Below, one piece after another: positions 1 to 12,835 of a stretch of DNA of 64,000 bases (its first letter is position 1; every line of letters begins with the position of its first letter). This DNA is from Diploscapter coronatus. Lineage: Eukaryota > Nematoda > Chromadorea > Rhabditida > Rhabditidae. A program made the translations under genes and the position numbers. A model generated the notes under the pieces. It was not told the origin of the DNA. It did no database searches and saw only the letters and a program-made list of their open reading frames with translations. The stretch covers positions 51,971,249 to 52,035,248 of the forward strand of contig OZ038423.1 of assembly GCA_964036155.1 (NCBI GenBank). The letters run 5' to 3'.

Positions 1-779
1 GGTTTCTTCTGCTCGAGGATTGTCCGTCCGACTTTTTCTGTCATTTTCTCAAGTCGACTCAAGCGATCTCGAGCCAGCTGTCTAAAGACGATCATTTTCA
101 ATCAATTTAGAGGATCATTGGAAATTCAGTGTGCGTCAAAAGTCTGGACTGCGTTTATGCTTCTTCATGAGGTTGCGTAAAATTTCATTATCAGAACGAG
201 ATGAAACTAAACTATGTCGTTGAACAGTCTTTACCTAGATAATGATAAAGACCATATTTCCTTCGGAAGAAATTTTAGTTCTAAGAAATCTTCTACTATC
301 TTAACCGGCCCAGACATTTAGTACACTTTAACAAATAATTGTTAAGGAGTTGATCAAAATTGCCAATTTCTTACTTCTTGCTGACTCTCGATTTCAATAT
401 CTGCCTGTCAATTTTCAGCATTTCTCCAACGATCTGAGGGTCTTTGAAGACAAGATCAGCCTATAATTATTGAAAAGTCAGACATATCTCCCTGGACTGT
501 CTAATTCTAAAATAGATACTATTTTAAATAGGTGATCTAAAAATAGAAATGTACGCTAAAGTGAAGTAACTGTTTATAAATTTTCATTGAAATTTTGACC
601 AGTTGAATTATTCAAATCCGATGTAAAAATGAACTGCATTAACCATCACTCAGAACTAGTTTCAATTTACTGACCTCGAATTCATCTAAGTTTTTATAGG
701 GCGATTGATTTGCAGAATTCTGGTTTCTCTCGAGTTGTTTGTTATCGACGGGCTGGCTCGATGACGCTTCGTTTGTCAT
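1..779 (-). CDS. Unrecognised gene, 5' half; continues beyond left edge
   Basis: Three small exons join in phase on the minus strand: 675-779, 375-460 and 1-81. The first starts with MTNEASSSQPVDN at 779 and ends at a GTCAGT donor. The second (ADLVFKDPQIVGEML...) lies between an AG acceptor and a GTAAGA donor. The third (KQLARDRLSRLEKMTEK...) is rich in charged and leucine residues and probably forms a helix or short coiled coil. It runs off the window. A TTTTCAG acceptor lies 8 bases upstream of the ATG, so the mRNA may be trans-spliced. I do not recognise the family. The exons are too short to stand out as long open frames, so the model rests on splice sites and phase only. The rest of the gene must lie to the left. 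Confidence 0.5.
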
Positions 780-1541
780 ATTTAGGCTGAAAATTGTATT
801 TTATCAGAACTCAAATTCAATAACCAAACAATGTACATTTCTGTGGAATTCGACTCTTGCCATCGTCAAAAACGGAACTCGATCTTTTTCAAAATATTTA
901 CTGTGTCCGTATAAATTTTTGTAGCTTCTTAAAGATCATCGAAACAGAGTTTGAGATAAAACTACAGAAATAGGGTTGATGCTCGACTAGCGAGATAAAA
1001 CGATAGGATAGGGGAAGAGGTGAAGAGATGAAAGGCTACAAAACAGGTGAAATGTTAGAAAAAGAGGGGAGAGGAAATAAATGACTGGAAAAAATCCTCG
1101 ACTACAATTAAACCAAATTAAATCAGAGAACAGGAAATCAGTAATTGAATAATCTCTTTGAAAGATTGGCAAGAGGTTACGAGCAGAGCAGTCTGTTCAC
1201 TGCACCACCAACCACCTGCTCAATCAGTAGGTCGAATGACAAAAAGATATACGAACACATCAAAATAGGACAGCGAGGGGAATAGAAAAGGAGAAGATGA
1301 GGAATAGAAGAGAAAGAGAAGGGAAGGGAAGGGGACTGGGAAAGAGATGTCAAACAACAATATGTCAATAATTTATCTTTATCTATGAGAGAATCCAGAA
1401 AATCCTGGCGGAGGATCGTTGCTGGCTGATTGTACGGACGGATGGAGTGGGTGGTTGAGACTGTGGAAGAGGGTCGAAGATGAAACGGGGGGACTCGAGT
1501 TGCCCTGCAAAGTGAGCAAATGAAGACGAGGAAGAGGCGAA
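780..1541. other. Intergenic: ntl-4 3' flank with purine-rich tract
   Basis: No convincing exon was found here. The stretch at about 990-1370 is strongly purine-rich on the plus strand (GA runs), that is, pyrimidine-rich in the sense of the flanking genes. It must hold the 3' UTR of ntl-4 and the promoter of the left-edge gene. No canonical AATAAA was seen in the minus sense just below 1542. Confidence 0.5.
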
Positions 1542-4500
1542 CTAGTCACATACTCCGTTCTGATGGGAATGCTCCAGATCGGACAGGAAACGGATGTTCA
1601 CGTTCGGCAACAAAGCCTTGAACCCCTGCTGCCACTCAGATATCGAAGCCCCCTGAAAAGCGAAAATATCAACTCTTGAAATTGCATTTTCAAATTGTGA
1701 AGAAGCAACATGAAGATGTCTTTCTTCCGAAATAGGAATAGGATTTTTTCCCAAACAAGTTACTTTATCCTCTACGACTAGCACTAGTAGTAATAATGAT
1801 AATCTTCTAAAGATGAAAGCTAAGAATTAACAATCAAGTCACTTCAGCATAATATAATGAATGAATTGTGATGAATACCTGGGAATTGTGCTGTTGCATG
1901 ATCGAGGCAGGCCTCTGAATGCATTGGAATCCAGGGGGAGCCCCATTGGCATAGCTGCTGTAGCCGAGTCCCGCAACCCCTGTTCCATTCTCGTACAGAC
2001 TTCTCAGCTGATGGTTGCTGCTCTCTGGGTTTGCGTGTGCAGATTGCAACCCATACCTGAAATGAAACTAATTGAAATTGTCATCAAGTTCAGTAGTGGA
2101 GGTAATTTGTAATGCAATTACCCAGATTTGTAGCACAAATATTTAGATGTCAAGTTAAATCTTATTAAATATAGAGACATTTCATTGACAAAACGCTCCC
2201 ACACGCCAGCAAAACTAATTTATCAAAATGTAATCTGACTTCGTATAATTGTTAGTCGCATAATTTGTTTGAAAGGAAGGGTAATCGAGAGAAATTTTTG
2301 TAATAGAAAAGTTTGATCAGCCTATTACTAGACATGGCTGAAATAGTCGTTATTTTGAGTTTCAAAAGATTGGGAAATATTAAAAGCTGGAAAACAGCTT
2401 ACATTTCGTATGGAGACTGAACGTGGTGAGAGGAAGTGCTGGTCGAGTTGGAAGACGCAGCGAAAAGGGGCAGACGACCCCACAAGTCACACAGAGAGGA
2501 CGACGAATCGCTCGGCATCGAGGGCAGCCAGTTGGAGGATATGTTACTGCTGCTGCTGCTGCAAAGAAACATGAATGAGAAAATATCATTACAATCCGAC
2601 TATTTTACATTAAATTTAAAATAGAGGAGAAAGACGCAATTCTCACACTGGTGAGGCAATACTCGTTACCCTACGACACACTGCACACAATTGATTACTA
2701 TCGATTTTAATAGGCGCACAAAATCAGCTGTGTGCAGTGTGTCGTAGGGTAACGAATATTGCCTCACCAATGCGAGAATCGCGTGTCTTTCTCCTCCTCC
2801 ATTTAAAATTTAATGTCAAGTAGTCGGATTTCAACAATACATGAGAAAGGGAATACCAACCTGGTCTGCTGCTTGGATTTTTCCTCTTCCAGAAGCATAG
2901 CCAGTCCCTTGGAGGATTCAGAGAATGGATCGAATCCCAGGTCATCGTCTGCAGACAAATAGTCCGTCATATCTGCAAAAAATAAATAAATCATCACGAT
3001 AAAATGTCGCGTCGTGTTCAGAAAATTATTTTGACGTGATTTCTCCGTGCAAGACATGTAAGATAAGATTGAAGAGATTTTATATTTCGAAGTCAGTAGT
3101 ATCATCACAAAGTCTAATTGAATCGATTCGCACTACTTGAGAGTGGAAAGGCAAGACTTTGATTTAGATTATGAAAACCGAATGCTTATTATGTAGTTCA
3201 AGGCAAATCGGAGTTTAGAGTTGGGTTCCTTAAAAATTTCCACCTTATTTACCTAGTTTGTTTAAGACGCGTTATTTGTAAGAAGCGAGTTTCTCAAAGG
3301 GAGGGGTGGTACCAAAAATTCGATATGCAAATTTTGGACTGATATTTTGTCCCTGGGGTTTTCGATTACGCTTCTTACGAATGACGTGTCTCAACTACCT
3401 CTTCAGATGGAAACTCATGAAAGAAGTCTCACCAGAAGATGAAGGAACAGCAGCACTGCTCTGGATGGAGGAAGAAGTCGGCACAGACCGGTTGTTGGTG
3501 ATAGACTGAGAGGGCAGTGCAGCAGGTGGTTGCGGAGTCAGGCCGAGAAGGGTCTGCCAGTTCGTCAGAGGAGCTGGTGCCTCACACACTGGAGCTGGAG
3601 CTGGAACTCGGCCTGAGCCATAGTCTTCCGAAGCGAATCTGAAAATTTGGACGATGATTGTTGGACATTAAGGAATGGAAAGAATATATATTACAAACGT
3701 TTACAAGAAAAAATATAAGAATATTAAGATCAGATTTGCAAGAAATAATCATAACTAAAATGAAGATGTAAAGGTGCTAAGGCATTTTATAAATGACTAA
3801 ACGTTGCACATCTGCACATCAATATTAGTTAATTTAAAAAAGTAAGATATAATCGAAATTAGCCTGCCTGATTTGATTGAAATCGTCAGTATTCAGTTGG
3901 GCGGCTGCTCCCGCAGAACTGCCATTCGATTCCTGTGCTTGTGTCTGAATATGTCCAGACTCGTTTCCATTCCCTTGTCCTTGTCCGTGTGCTTCCGACT
4001 GATTCTCCTTGTTGTTCGTTTCAAACGCAGTCATTCGATTCATCTGCAATTTCATTTTTAAACAGGAGAAATGATCAAGAAATGTGAAATAAAGATTGAA
4101 TGAAAACGGCGCCTAATGTTCTGTACTTTCCGTACAATCGTTTTATCGGGCTCATCTTTTATATGTGCGATAAAACAAATCGCGTTTCAACCCTAAAACT
4201 TCGGCTCCAATAAAAAACGAAAGCGTTTCCCCTTTTATAAAGAAGAAAAGAAGCAGCACTCGCATTTTGACTGGATCAAGGATTTTCGGGTTGGAGCGCG
4301 ATATGTTTTGTCTCGCATATAAAAGGCAAGCTCGATAGCACTATTGTGTACTGCGATTCAGACCGATTAAACTGATCTAAGCAAGTTGTATCTCATTTCC
4401 ACCTACCCTCTGCTGTTGTTGTCCGCCTCCACCAGGTCCATTGTTAGCAGTAGCGATTTCCTGCGATCCCACCCCCGAGTCGGCACTGGTCGTGCTCCTG

Positions 4501-6637
4501 GCATCCTCGTCGGGAGGACCGCTGCTGCTCCTGCCTCCACTGGTCTCCTCGCTCTGCGCCCGGTCTTCCCTGTCCGTCGATTCCCCTTTGTCCCAGTTGC
4601 CTGCCGAATTCTTTCCATCTTCCATCGAGTTGACGGCCGTCGAGTTGTTGCACATGGCCTTTGTGCCCGTGCCTCCAGGTCCACTACCAGTTCCTGTCTT
4701 GCTCAGCACTGTTTCAATCAGCCTACAAATTCTTTATTCCTCCCTTCTTCTTTTCTTCGAATCACTCACCTTTTCTCGTACTCCGTATGCTTTCCTTGAT
4801 GCATGTCTTCCTTCGTGAAACTGATCTCCGAATCCGCAATTTCATGTAGATACATGCACTCCTCAAATTCATCACATGAACATCAGAAAAACTAATGAAA
4901 GTTATTGGTATTTCAATAATGTAAAAAACCGCATTTTTTAGAAAGACAAATCATCTCACTGATTATTATGAATCAGGTGAAGAGAAATCTTCGTTCATAA
5001 AAATCTTAAACTCTTTAAATTGTAATATGGTAATATGTAAAATATGCTAGCATGGCTTGACTAACCGGTTTAAAGCATTTCTTGTTTTGCATGAAAGCAG
5101 AACAGTATTTGGTAGTGCCGAGAGAGGCCTTGATGTTCCGTCCATCGAGTTGAGCGTTATTCACTGCCTGAAATTGGAATATCATAACTGCTAATTGCTA
5201 TAATTCCCAGACATGCTTTCTCAATTAACGACCCCAACAATACGAATGTTGACGATATATGTAGGGAAAGAAAATTCCGAATATCTCTTCAAATCACCTG
5301 CTTTGCCTTGATCATTTATAAAATGGCAACGAGTTTACTCATTCCTCTCTTCAATTCTTGTCAACTATCAAATTAAGGCTGCGTAAATTTCTTCCCAAAA
5401 CGGGGAAAACAAAAAAAGAAAGCGAGAAGTAGTGTTTGGGAGGAAATTTTATGCAACTTTAAATTGCACCGATCATTTGATAAAAAACAATAACCATTTT
5501 TGATTGATTATAAACATTGAAAATAATGAGCATGATTCCTCGTACCTGTATACAGCGCAGTGCCTCTTCGACCCTGCTGTAGGTGAGGTAGGCCGTGTAA
5601 CTCGGGCCATGCACTGCAGTCCCTCCTCCGCTATTCAGAATGTGCAGAGCCGTCGCATTCGCTGTTCCGATCACGATCTGCAAATCCCCAATTTGAATGC
5701 TAGTTTACTTGGTGAATTTGGCTAATAACAAGAATACTCCTTTGTGAAAGTTCATATTTTGCGACTGATATAAGAGAGCATCTTATTACGAGAATCGTGG
5801 CAAAAATAGAAAACAAAAGTAATTTCTTCACATTTCACTCCTTGACAAGTTGTAGGATCGTTCCGTTAATTTTCTTTTTCTAAGGAGTATTCATTCAATT
5901 CCATTCGTCTTTGCAGCCCACCTTTTGAATCCGACCGAATCTGCCAAAATACTCCGGCTTCTTCAGCGTTTCGTAGTCGGCGACTCGCGGTGAGAGGCCA
6001 ACCACATACACCAAATTCTGAATGCAACAGCATTATTAGTCGCGATCAGGGATGTGGCCAACCTTTTGAAGGACCCGATAATTGGAGAGATACTGCCTGC
6101 ACTCGCTGAGTCGAATCTTCTCAGCCTGCTGCTTCAGCCGTTTCTCGTCCTTCAATCGCTGCACATCCGCAGTCGAAAGAGGCTGCAAATCACTGTTTAG
6201 TTTCTACAAATTTTCTATGCAAACTTAATTGTGGAATATTATAAAACGGAAAAGTTTCATTAGTTCTTATACGCTTCTTTTCCCTGCATATTTTCGCAAA
6301 TTACGGATTGCAGGATTTCTGAATATCCACCATCATCTTCTGGACTAACCTTGAAATTAGCAGGTAGTTCAGGGTACGGCTGTCGACAGGCAGGACACAG
6401 TCCATTCTCGTCAGTCCGCAATCGATGCCAGCAGAATCGACAGATCTGGTACTCGCACTTGCATGGGTAAAAGTTTATGTCATCGATTTCGAGTGTCTCC
6501 ATGCAGAGTGGGCACTGAAATGGGAAGGTTGAGTGGGGATTCTGATGAGCTATTCCAGCAACCAATCAATCACATCTCGATTGGTTGTCTCCAAAACTCA
6601 CCTCCTTATCAGATTGGTCATCGCTAGAGCAGGACAT
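1542..6637 (-). CDS. ntl-4: CCR4-NOT subunit 4 E3 ubiquitin ligase (CNOT4/NOT4)
   Basis: The protein is a RING-type ubiquitin ligase of the CCR4-NOT deadenylase complex, acting in mRNA turnover and ribosome-associated quality control. The start MSCSSDDQSDKE (6602-6637) is followed by the C4C4 RING exon (6350-6514) with CPLCMETLEIDDINFYPCKC, CRFCWHR and CPACRQPYPE. Next comes a charged linker (about 6063-6182). An RRM-like domain then spans about 5930-6020, 5547-5680 and 5065-5168 (NLVYVVGLSPRVAD, PEYFGRFGRIQK, ASLGTTKYCSAF). A CCCH-like exon (about 4773-4860, CMYLHEIAD) follows. The C-terminal half is low-complexity (about 4397-4720, 3868-4050, 3432-3640), then DDDLGFDPFSESSKGLA (about 2863-2972), a Ser-rich exon and a Gly/Asn-rich exon. 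The last exon ends WQQGFKALLPNVNIRF, the conserved CNOT4 tail. About twelve exons are seen, all RING cysteines are present, and no break was found. A MITE-like inverted repeat lies in one intron. Confidence 0.95.
2592..2832. repeat. MITE-like inverted repeat in ntl-4 intron
   Basis: Two arms of about 100 bases (about 2592-2692 and 2728-2832) are near-perfect reverse complements around a short AT-rich centre. Shared core words include TTACCCTACGACACACTGCA and its complement. The outer ends are ATCCGACTA and TAGTCGGAT. It would fold into a long hairpin in the ntl-4 pre-mRNA. No coding capacity is seen. Confidence 0.85.
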
Positions 6638-9132
6638 TTCGAGTTGAGAATGAGGCTGCACAAAAACAGAAGGTCGTTTGATTGCTGAAACATCGATTGG
6701 ATTGAAAATTTGGAAATGGAATTGATTGCGAATTGAAGCAAGTTAGACTGATTGATAAGGAACGAGAACGAGAAGGGCAATCGAGGGCATGGAAATGGAA
6801 CTGGGAGAATGGAGAGTCGATCGATAGAGGGAGGGAAAATCGATGGCAGGGGGCAGACAAAGGAGGGAGAATTGCATGAGAAGACGAGAAGTGAGCGGAG
6901 CGGCAAAGCGCAAGACAGGAAATGAGGGAAACTGAATGTAGGCAGGGGAAGGGCAATTCGATTGAAGCAAAAGCAGAAACAGACATGCAAATTTGGAAGC
7001 TGAAAGGTCTGCAAAAGCACGTGACGACGATGATGATCAACAGGGACTGGCACGAACGCCGTGGCTGCAGGGCTGTGCAAGAGAGGGGGAAAGGGAGGAA
7101 TGAGAGGAATGAAGAGGGCTGCTGCATTGGTTGCATTGCCGCAAGGCTGTTGAAACAACAATCGATACAGCCAGCGAGTATCGATTGGTTGCAGATGGAT
7201 GACGTAATGGACACAACATTGGGCATGATTTTGAAAGAGCAGGTCGAAGAAGAAGAAGGACGGACAGAGACAGCGGAATGAATTCAGAAATATCGATTGA
7301 CGTAAAAGAGAGGGAAAGAACGAGAGAGTTCGAGAAATAGAGGATAGGGAATGGAGTGAATGGGGAGAGACGGGCAGACACAAGAGGATAGCAGCTGATG
7401 GAGGGGAGGAGAGCTGCTTCGTCGCAGTCGCAGAGGAGAAAGGAAAGAGTAAAAGAAAGGAGAAGGAGAATGAGGTGAGTGACGACGTTCCGCAACTCTA
7501 AAGGGTATTCGATAGCTTACACTCACTTGCAATTCACATAATTCACATCCTCTAAATATTGAAGTTTAGTTGATTCTGAAAATCAATTTGAACATTTAGG
7601 TGATTATCATATCATGGTGATCATTTGAAATACCATTAATGTTGAGATCTAGAAACGAATACCTTAACCTTATCTTAAATTAGCCATTTACCCGAGATAC
7701 AATTAATTTTTCATAATCGAAACTTGAGTTAGCGAAGTATTTTTTTCTTACTAAATTAGTATGTGTTAATTTTTCTATACACTAGAAATGTTATGATTTT
7801 TTTTTCAAAATTTTATAACAATAGTTCTGCAGTTTTAATCAAATTTACCAAAATATTTCCCTTTTTATCGATTTTCATGCAGATTCTCGCTTTTAGAAAA
7901 TCTCATGTGGCTATCCAGCAAGAGAAAGAAATTAAGATGAGATTAAAATATTGAAAATGATAGTCAAGGATTCGTGATCTGATGAAAATACAATAAATCT
8001 CACGGAACGAGCACATAATCACACAGCAACTTAGATTCAGACAATTTATGAAATCGTTATGCAAAGTCCGCCCATTTTTGCGACATTTGCAGAAAACTCG
8101 TGTCACCGACAGTCTGATATCGCCAATCCCGATTATATTTTTACCGGATGGGGAATCTGCTCCAAGGTTAAAATCGAAAACAAGCAATAAACGGTGAATG
8201 AACACTTCGATTTTCTCCATTTCGCCCCGCCCACGTGTTTCCTGTTACGGTTTATTGTTTGCTTTCGATTTTAGCTTTGGAGCAGACTCCCCATCCGGTA
8301 AAAATATAATCGGAATTAGCGATAGTAGATGTTGCATTGAGTAAGCATAATTTCCTCTGAGACGTAGATATGATATCAAAAGTATTTTTCAGCTATGTGA
8401 AATATTACGGCATCTTTTGCGACAATTCTTTTTAAGAGTACAATTTCTATATCACTATCGAATAACTCGCGGATCTCATTTCCGAATGCATCTGATGATC
8501 ATTTTATATCTGTTCGTCCGCATGCAATGGGAATTAGTTTCCTGTGTTCAACTTACGAAATGCTTGTTTTGTCAAACTAAAAGTTAGTCAAATGAAAACA
8601 TTTGTAGAGGGAATAAAATCTTTATAGTTTAAGTTATGAAGTACAAATGCAAAAAATAGCATATTCATGTAAAGAAGTTGCATGCATAATTTCTTAAAAT
8701 TAAATGTAGACGAGAAATGCGAATTTTCTTAATGTATCTTTGATTGAAAAATCATAATTAGGCATATCGCGAGTTTATCAAGTCTCTATACGTAATTGTG
8801 AGAAAACTATAATAAGTATTATTTGAAGAGTTAAATTTAATTATGGAAAATTCTCGGAAACGATAGATTCACTTACTCCCGCATATAAACGACGAAATAA
8901 ATATGCATCATTATTGTGTCCTCAGACTAAATTTTCAGAAAAGATACAAATAATAACCTTTTTAATGCATTACTGTTTACACAAGCATGAAGCTGTATAA
9001 GCTGCCGTAATTATTGGACTAGAAGAAATTGATTTTGAAATGCATAAATATCGATCAGAATCAGCATGAATTGTACTTTGTAGTGATCGAGAAATATATC
9101 TCGACAATGGCAAAGATGAAGCTCTTGCATTA
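6638..9132. other. Intergenic between ntl-4 and the sFRP gene
   Basis: This is the upstream region of ntl-4 and the downstream region of the sFRP gene. From about 6660 to 7490 the plus strand is purine-rich (GA-rich), which creates long but unconvincing Ser/Phe/Leu-rich open frames on the minus strand. From 7540 to 9130 it is AT-rich with no exon that I can support, apart from the inverted repeat at 8117-8323. Confidence 0.6.
8117..8323. repeat. MITE-like inverted repeat
   Basis: Arms of about 75 bases (about 8117-8192 and 8249-8323) are reverse complements, sharing CCGGATGGGGAATCTGCTCC against GGAGCAGACTCCCCATCCGG and the AATAAACCGT/ACGGTTTATT inner ends. The central loop is about 55 bases. 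It lies in intergenic DNA and has no coding capacity. Confidence 0.8.
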
Positions 9133-12100
9133 TCAAAATAGCGAATATCGTCCTGTGTTATGTCGCCTCAGTGTGTAATACTGTGGTCGCCTCGAAGCAC
9201 TTTCCCTGATTTCCCTGCCCAGTGACTTGCAATTCAGTCGTTGGAATTGGTGGATTGCCCGTTTGAAGTTCTTGTCCTTCTTCCAGGGCAGAATGAGGTT
9301 GGCCTGAAAGTGTCCATCGCTCTGCTTGTTGGCCATCACAAGCACTCTCCTCTCGCCGCTGGCGGTTACATTGCACGGACAGTGACTGTTGTCTGCTGTC
9401 AGACGGATTTCTAAATTACAAATCAGAAAGTGAGGAATAAAATTGAATGATAAAAATCCGAAAATAATAGTTACAAAATCGATTTCCTTAATTTCTAGCG
9501 AGTTGAAATGATTTTTCCATTGAGCCAATTTGCAGAAATCCAAAATAATTTCAATAAAAATATTCGTGGAAAGTGCACTCGCTCCGAAAACTATTCAGCT
9601 TGCAATAGCCTCAGTTTCATTAGATTCTATTCGAAAATTCATGAAGCTATTTTTTCTTAGCAGGGGATCGGCATAATTAATTTTAGAATGGGTAAAAATG
9701 ATATACCTGTTTCTGGAATACTTCTCCTTCGATCTGCCTTTTTCAAACTTCTTCCATTTCGAATGCTAATATGCGTTTCGGTTAGCTTTCCAAGCTTGCC
9801 TTTGACCACTAAAATATAAACATGAACTGTTTTATTTTTCGGTGATTTACCAAAATCGTACATTATATAATATTTTCAAAAACTATAAAGGGTGTGCGAA
9901 AGTCCGAGACGCTTCAGGTATTTTTCAAGAAATACGTCACTAGAAGAGTGCAATTGCTTAAAACCTGAGTCTTATTCTTCTCCTGTAAAATATCAAATTC
10001 TACAGTTTCGATTCTAACTGCGAAAACGGTCAGACTTTTTGTGTTCCTTGTTCAAAAATATGAATTCTGATTATTGCTTGTGGCACTCTCATTCTTCAGA
10101 ACGTTCATTATAGTAAAATAGTCGATTCATAGCCAATAATGACATGATTTTCACTCATTAATGATGAAGAGTAAAATGACAATTTCTACAGTATGAACCA
10201 ATAGCCTGATTTTCATCGTTTAACTTGTGCTTACCCAGTTGACTTCGACAGAAGTGGTCGACGAGGTTTTCGAAAGTGCCCACTTGATTACAGGCTGTGC
10301 AATGATTCTGACGAACTGAAAGGTGAGCCGATTAATGCTGTATCTCGAAGTGGGAAATATAGAGGGAAAGGTGGAAAGAAAAGAGAAAGAAAAGCAAGAA
10401 ACTGAGATAGCCAATCGAATGGAGCCTTTCCCTTCTCTTCTCAGCTTACAGATCGGTGTGGCGGGGGGATACATCTCTGTCTATGCGCATTTGTGCACTT
10501 CTACACCGCACCTAATAGCTTTTTACATCGATTGAAATGCGAGTTCAGATGTTGAAAAACACAGAGAAGAGTACCAATTAAAATCACTACGAATTTGTAC
10601 AAGTTAACTGATTAGAAAAGAAGCTCTCAGAAATAGAATAAATAGCGAAAAGATTTCCAAGGCGCAGACCTAGAGGAGGCACTTTCATCAAACGAAGAAA
10701 ATATACGGGAGTAGGTTGCAAAAGCGAAAGAATAGTTATAGAATTACCTCGCAGAAGCGAATTTCTGGCTAAGGCAGGTCAGAGACAAATTTGTAGACAA
10801 AATATGGAGGGTAGATCGCAAAGTGTTTATGGCGATTGCCCTCCATAGGACTATCAAGGCAGAATGAAGATGACGAAAAATATTCTACGCGGCAGCACTC
10901 TCAAAGATAAGGTATGAATGCTTATTCGTTCATTATTATGACTTGATATCTAGGAAATTCGAAGAAAACTCATGAAGATCAGAATGTCATTCATGAAAAT
11001 TTCAATTTGAAAACTTGTAAAAGAAGATGATCAGATACAGAAAAGCAAGCAATAGGAGAAACTTTCAAGCTCTAGGATAATTCTGGACCTTGTATTTATT
11101 CGCCAATTCAATCTTCTATCTGTTCTTTGTAACTTTTTCATATTGTCACATTATTTGAATGAAGTCAATATTTGTATATCTTACAGTAAGCCTTTTACAT
11201 CTATAAAATTTCACTTTATCCTTTTCAATCTGTCATACATAATCATTTTCTTGCAATTAGTTGCTGCTAACATCTCCATAAAATATCCCCTCTGTTCCGC
11301 AAAATAATGTGCCCTCCAATGAAGAAGTAGAAAATTGAGAAATGACTGACTTGAGCTGCGAGACATAAACTATGAAAAGGGAAGGAAAGGAAGAAAGGAG
11401 AAAACAAAGCGAGGGAGTAGCAGAAGGAAAAGGGGAGACTCATCATAACTGAGAACTGAGAATGAGAATTGAGACATACACAGTTGACAGATCAAAGGGA
11501 GCCGACAAAGAGAGACAGAGTATGAGGGATGAAGAGAGGGAAGACCGACAGAGAAATAAAATGGTACAGAACTTGAAAATGAGCATGGAAATGGATAATG
11601 AAGCAGAATGAGTAATACAGTAGCTACAATAATATAGGAAAGTGACCGACTTGGCTGCTGATTGACGGGTTTGATGCACATATCGTCAGAGGGATACTTG
11701 TCGCACGAGAGCATCTGCGGCCACGCGAAGCCGTACGTCTGCATTCGAGGCTCGCAGCCCTGAATATCAAATCAATTAGGTTAGGTGGAATTGTTTCAGG
11801 AGTAATTCTACAATCATTATTTAAAATTCAAAATTTCTAAAATGGTGAATGTTGAAATCTTAGCTTTAAATGTATAAAAAGTAAACGACGAAGATCTATA
11901 GAATTTTTTATCAGAACTAAAACGATACAGTATGAATAGATTTTAATGTATAAGATCTAAAAGAATGGTAATAAGCCTCAATATAATTACCTGTTTGACA
12001 GCCAAGCAGAGCGATCGACATGGCAGGATTTCTTTGTCCATAGAAGGAATGCAAATTGGGGCGAACAAGGAGCAGAGGAATAGCTGAAAGAGTGCAGCAT

Positions 12101-12835
12101 TACATTTAAAAATTGTATAAGCTAACCTGAGTGTCAGGATGACAGGACAATTTGACAAGTCCCTCCCAATCCTTGCTCTGGTGCACCACTTCATTCACTG
12201 TTTCGTGTTCCAATAAATTCGGAAGCCTCATTTGTTGATACTGAAAATAATGCATCTTGATCTTCATCAAAATACAATTCATTTCAGAAATGATGAGTCC
12301 GAAATGACGCGATTTTAGACTATCAAATTAGTTCGAGCTTAAATCAAAGTATTTCTTGCAAGAAGTGTCAAAATCACGACTTTTGGTAGATATTTTCATT
12401 AAATTTCCAACGAATTGTTGTTGTGCATTTCATCGACGAATAAAACGATTCAGGTCTCTAGAACGTGGATATTTAGTCAAAAACTACAAGTTCACCTGCA
12501 TATTGTAGCAAATGGTTAGATTTGATGGAATTGGCAGGCATCGTGAAGAACTCGGTCGTTCAGAAGACAATAGAGACCACGAATCCTGAAATTACACTGA
12601 TCATTTCTTAATCAGCGCTGATTATTTTCGGATTTTTTATGAGACCAGTGTTTCCTTCAGAATTTTCATAGCTGGAAAATTAGTCCTATTTCATAAGTTG
12701 TATCTCGATTGTTTTGTAGCTAAGGAATGAGAAGGAATTTTGAGGTAGCAAGCAAATAAATTAAAGTGTTACCTGAAGATAGGTTAATATCCGAATAGGC
12801 AATAGACTAATTAGAATAATTATTTTGTACCACAT
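9133..12835 (-). CDS. sfrp-1: Secreted frizzled-related protein (CRD + netrin-like domain)
   Basis: This is a secreted Wnt-binding antagonist, about 309 residues long. Eight exons join in phase: 12773-12835, 12496-12585, 12127-12240, 11991-12083, 11651-11759, 10235-10315, 9707-9808 and 9133-9410. The first exon encodes only a hydrophobic signal peptide, MWYKIIILISLLPIRILTYLQ minus its last residue or so. The next four make a complete frizzled cysteine-rich domain with all ten cysteines (RCLPIP, TICYN, SCHPD, FLCSLFAPICIP, LPCRSLC, GCEP, SCDKYP, DMCIK) and the YQQMRLPNLLEHET motif. The last three make a netrin-like domain with six cysteines (HCTAC, FC, HCPC, NC) and end in a basic tail. No transmembrane segments follow the CRD, which separates it from Frizzled receptors. 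The family role in Wnt gradients is established; orthology to C. elegans sfrp-1 is inferred. Confidence 0.93.

Noticed and set aside
4386..4818. Plus-strand open frames opposite ntl-4 exons
   Set aside because: They mirror the Ser/Gly-rich coding exon of ntl-4 on the other strand and have no splice or family support.
6598..7383. Minus-strand open frames of up to 261 codons upstream of ntl-4
   Set aside because: They come from a purine-rich plus strand that removes stop codons. The residues are Ser/Phe/Leu/Pro-rich in two frames at once, with no family pattern and no link to the RING exon, whose ATG is at 6637.
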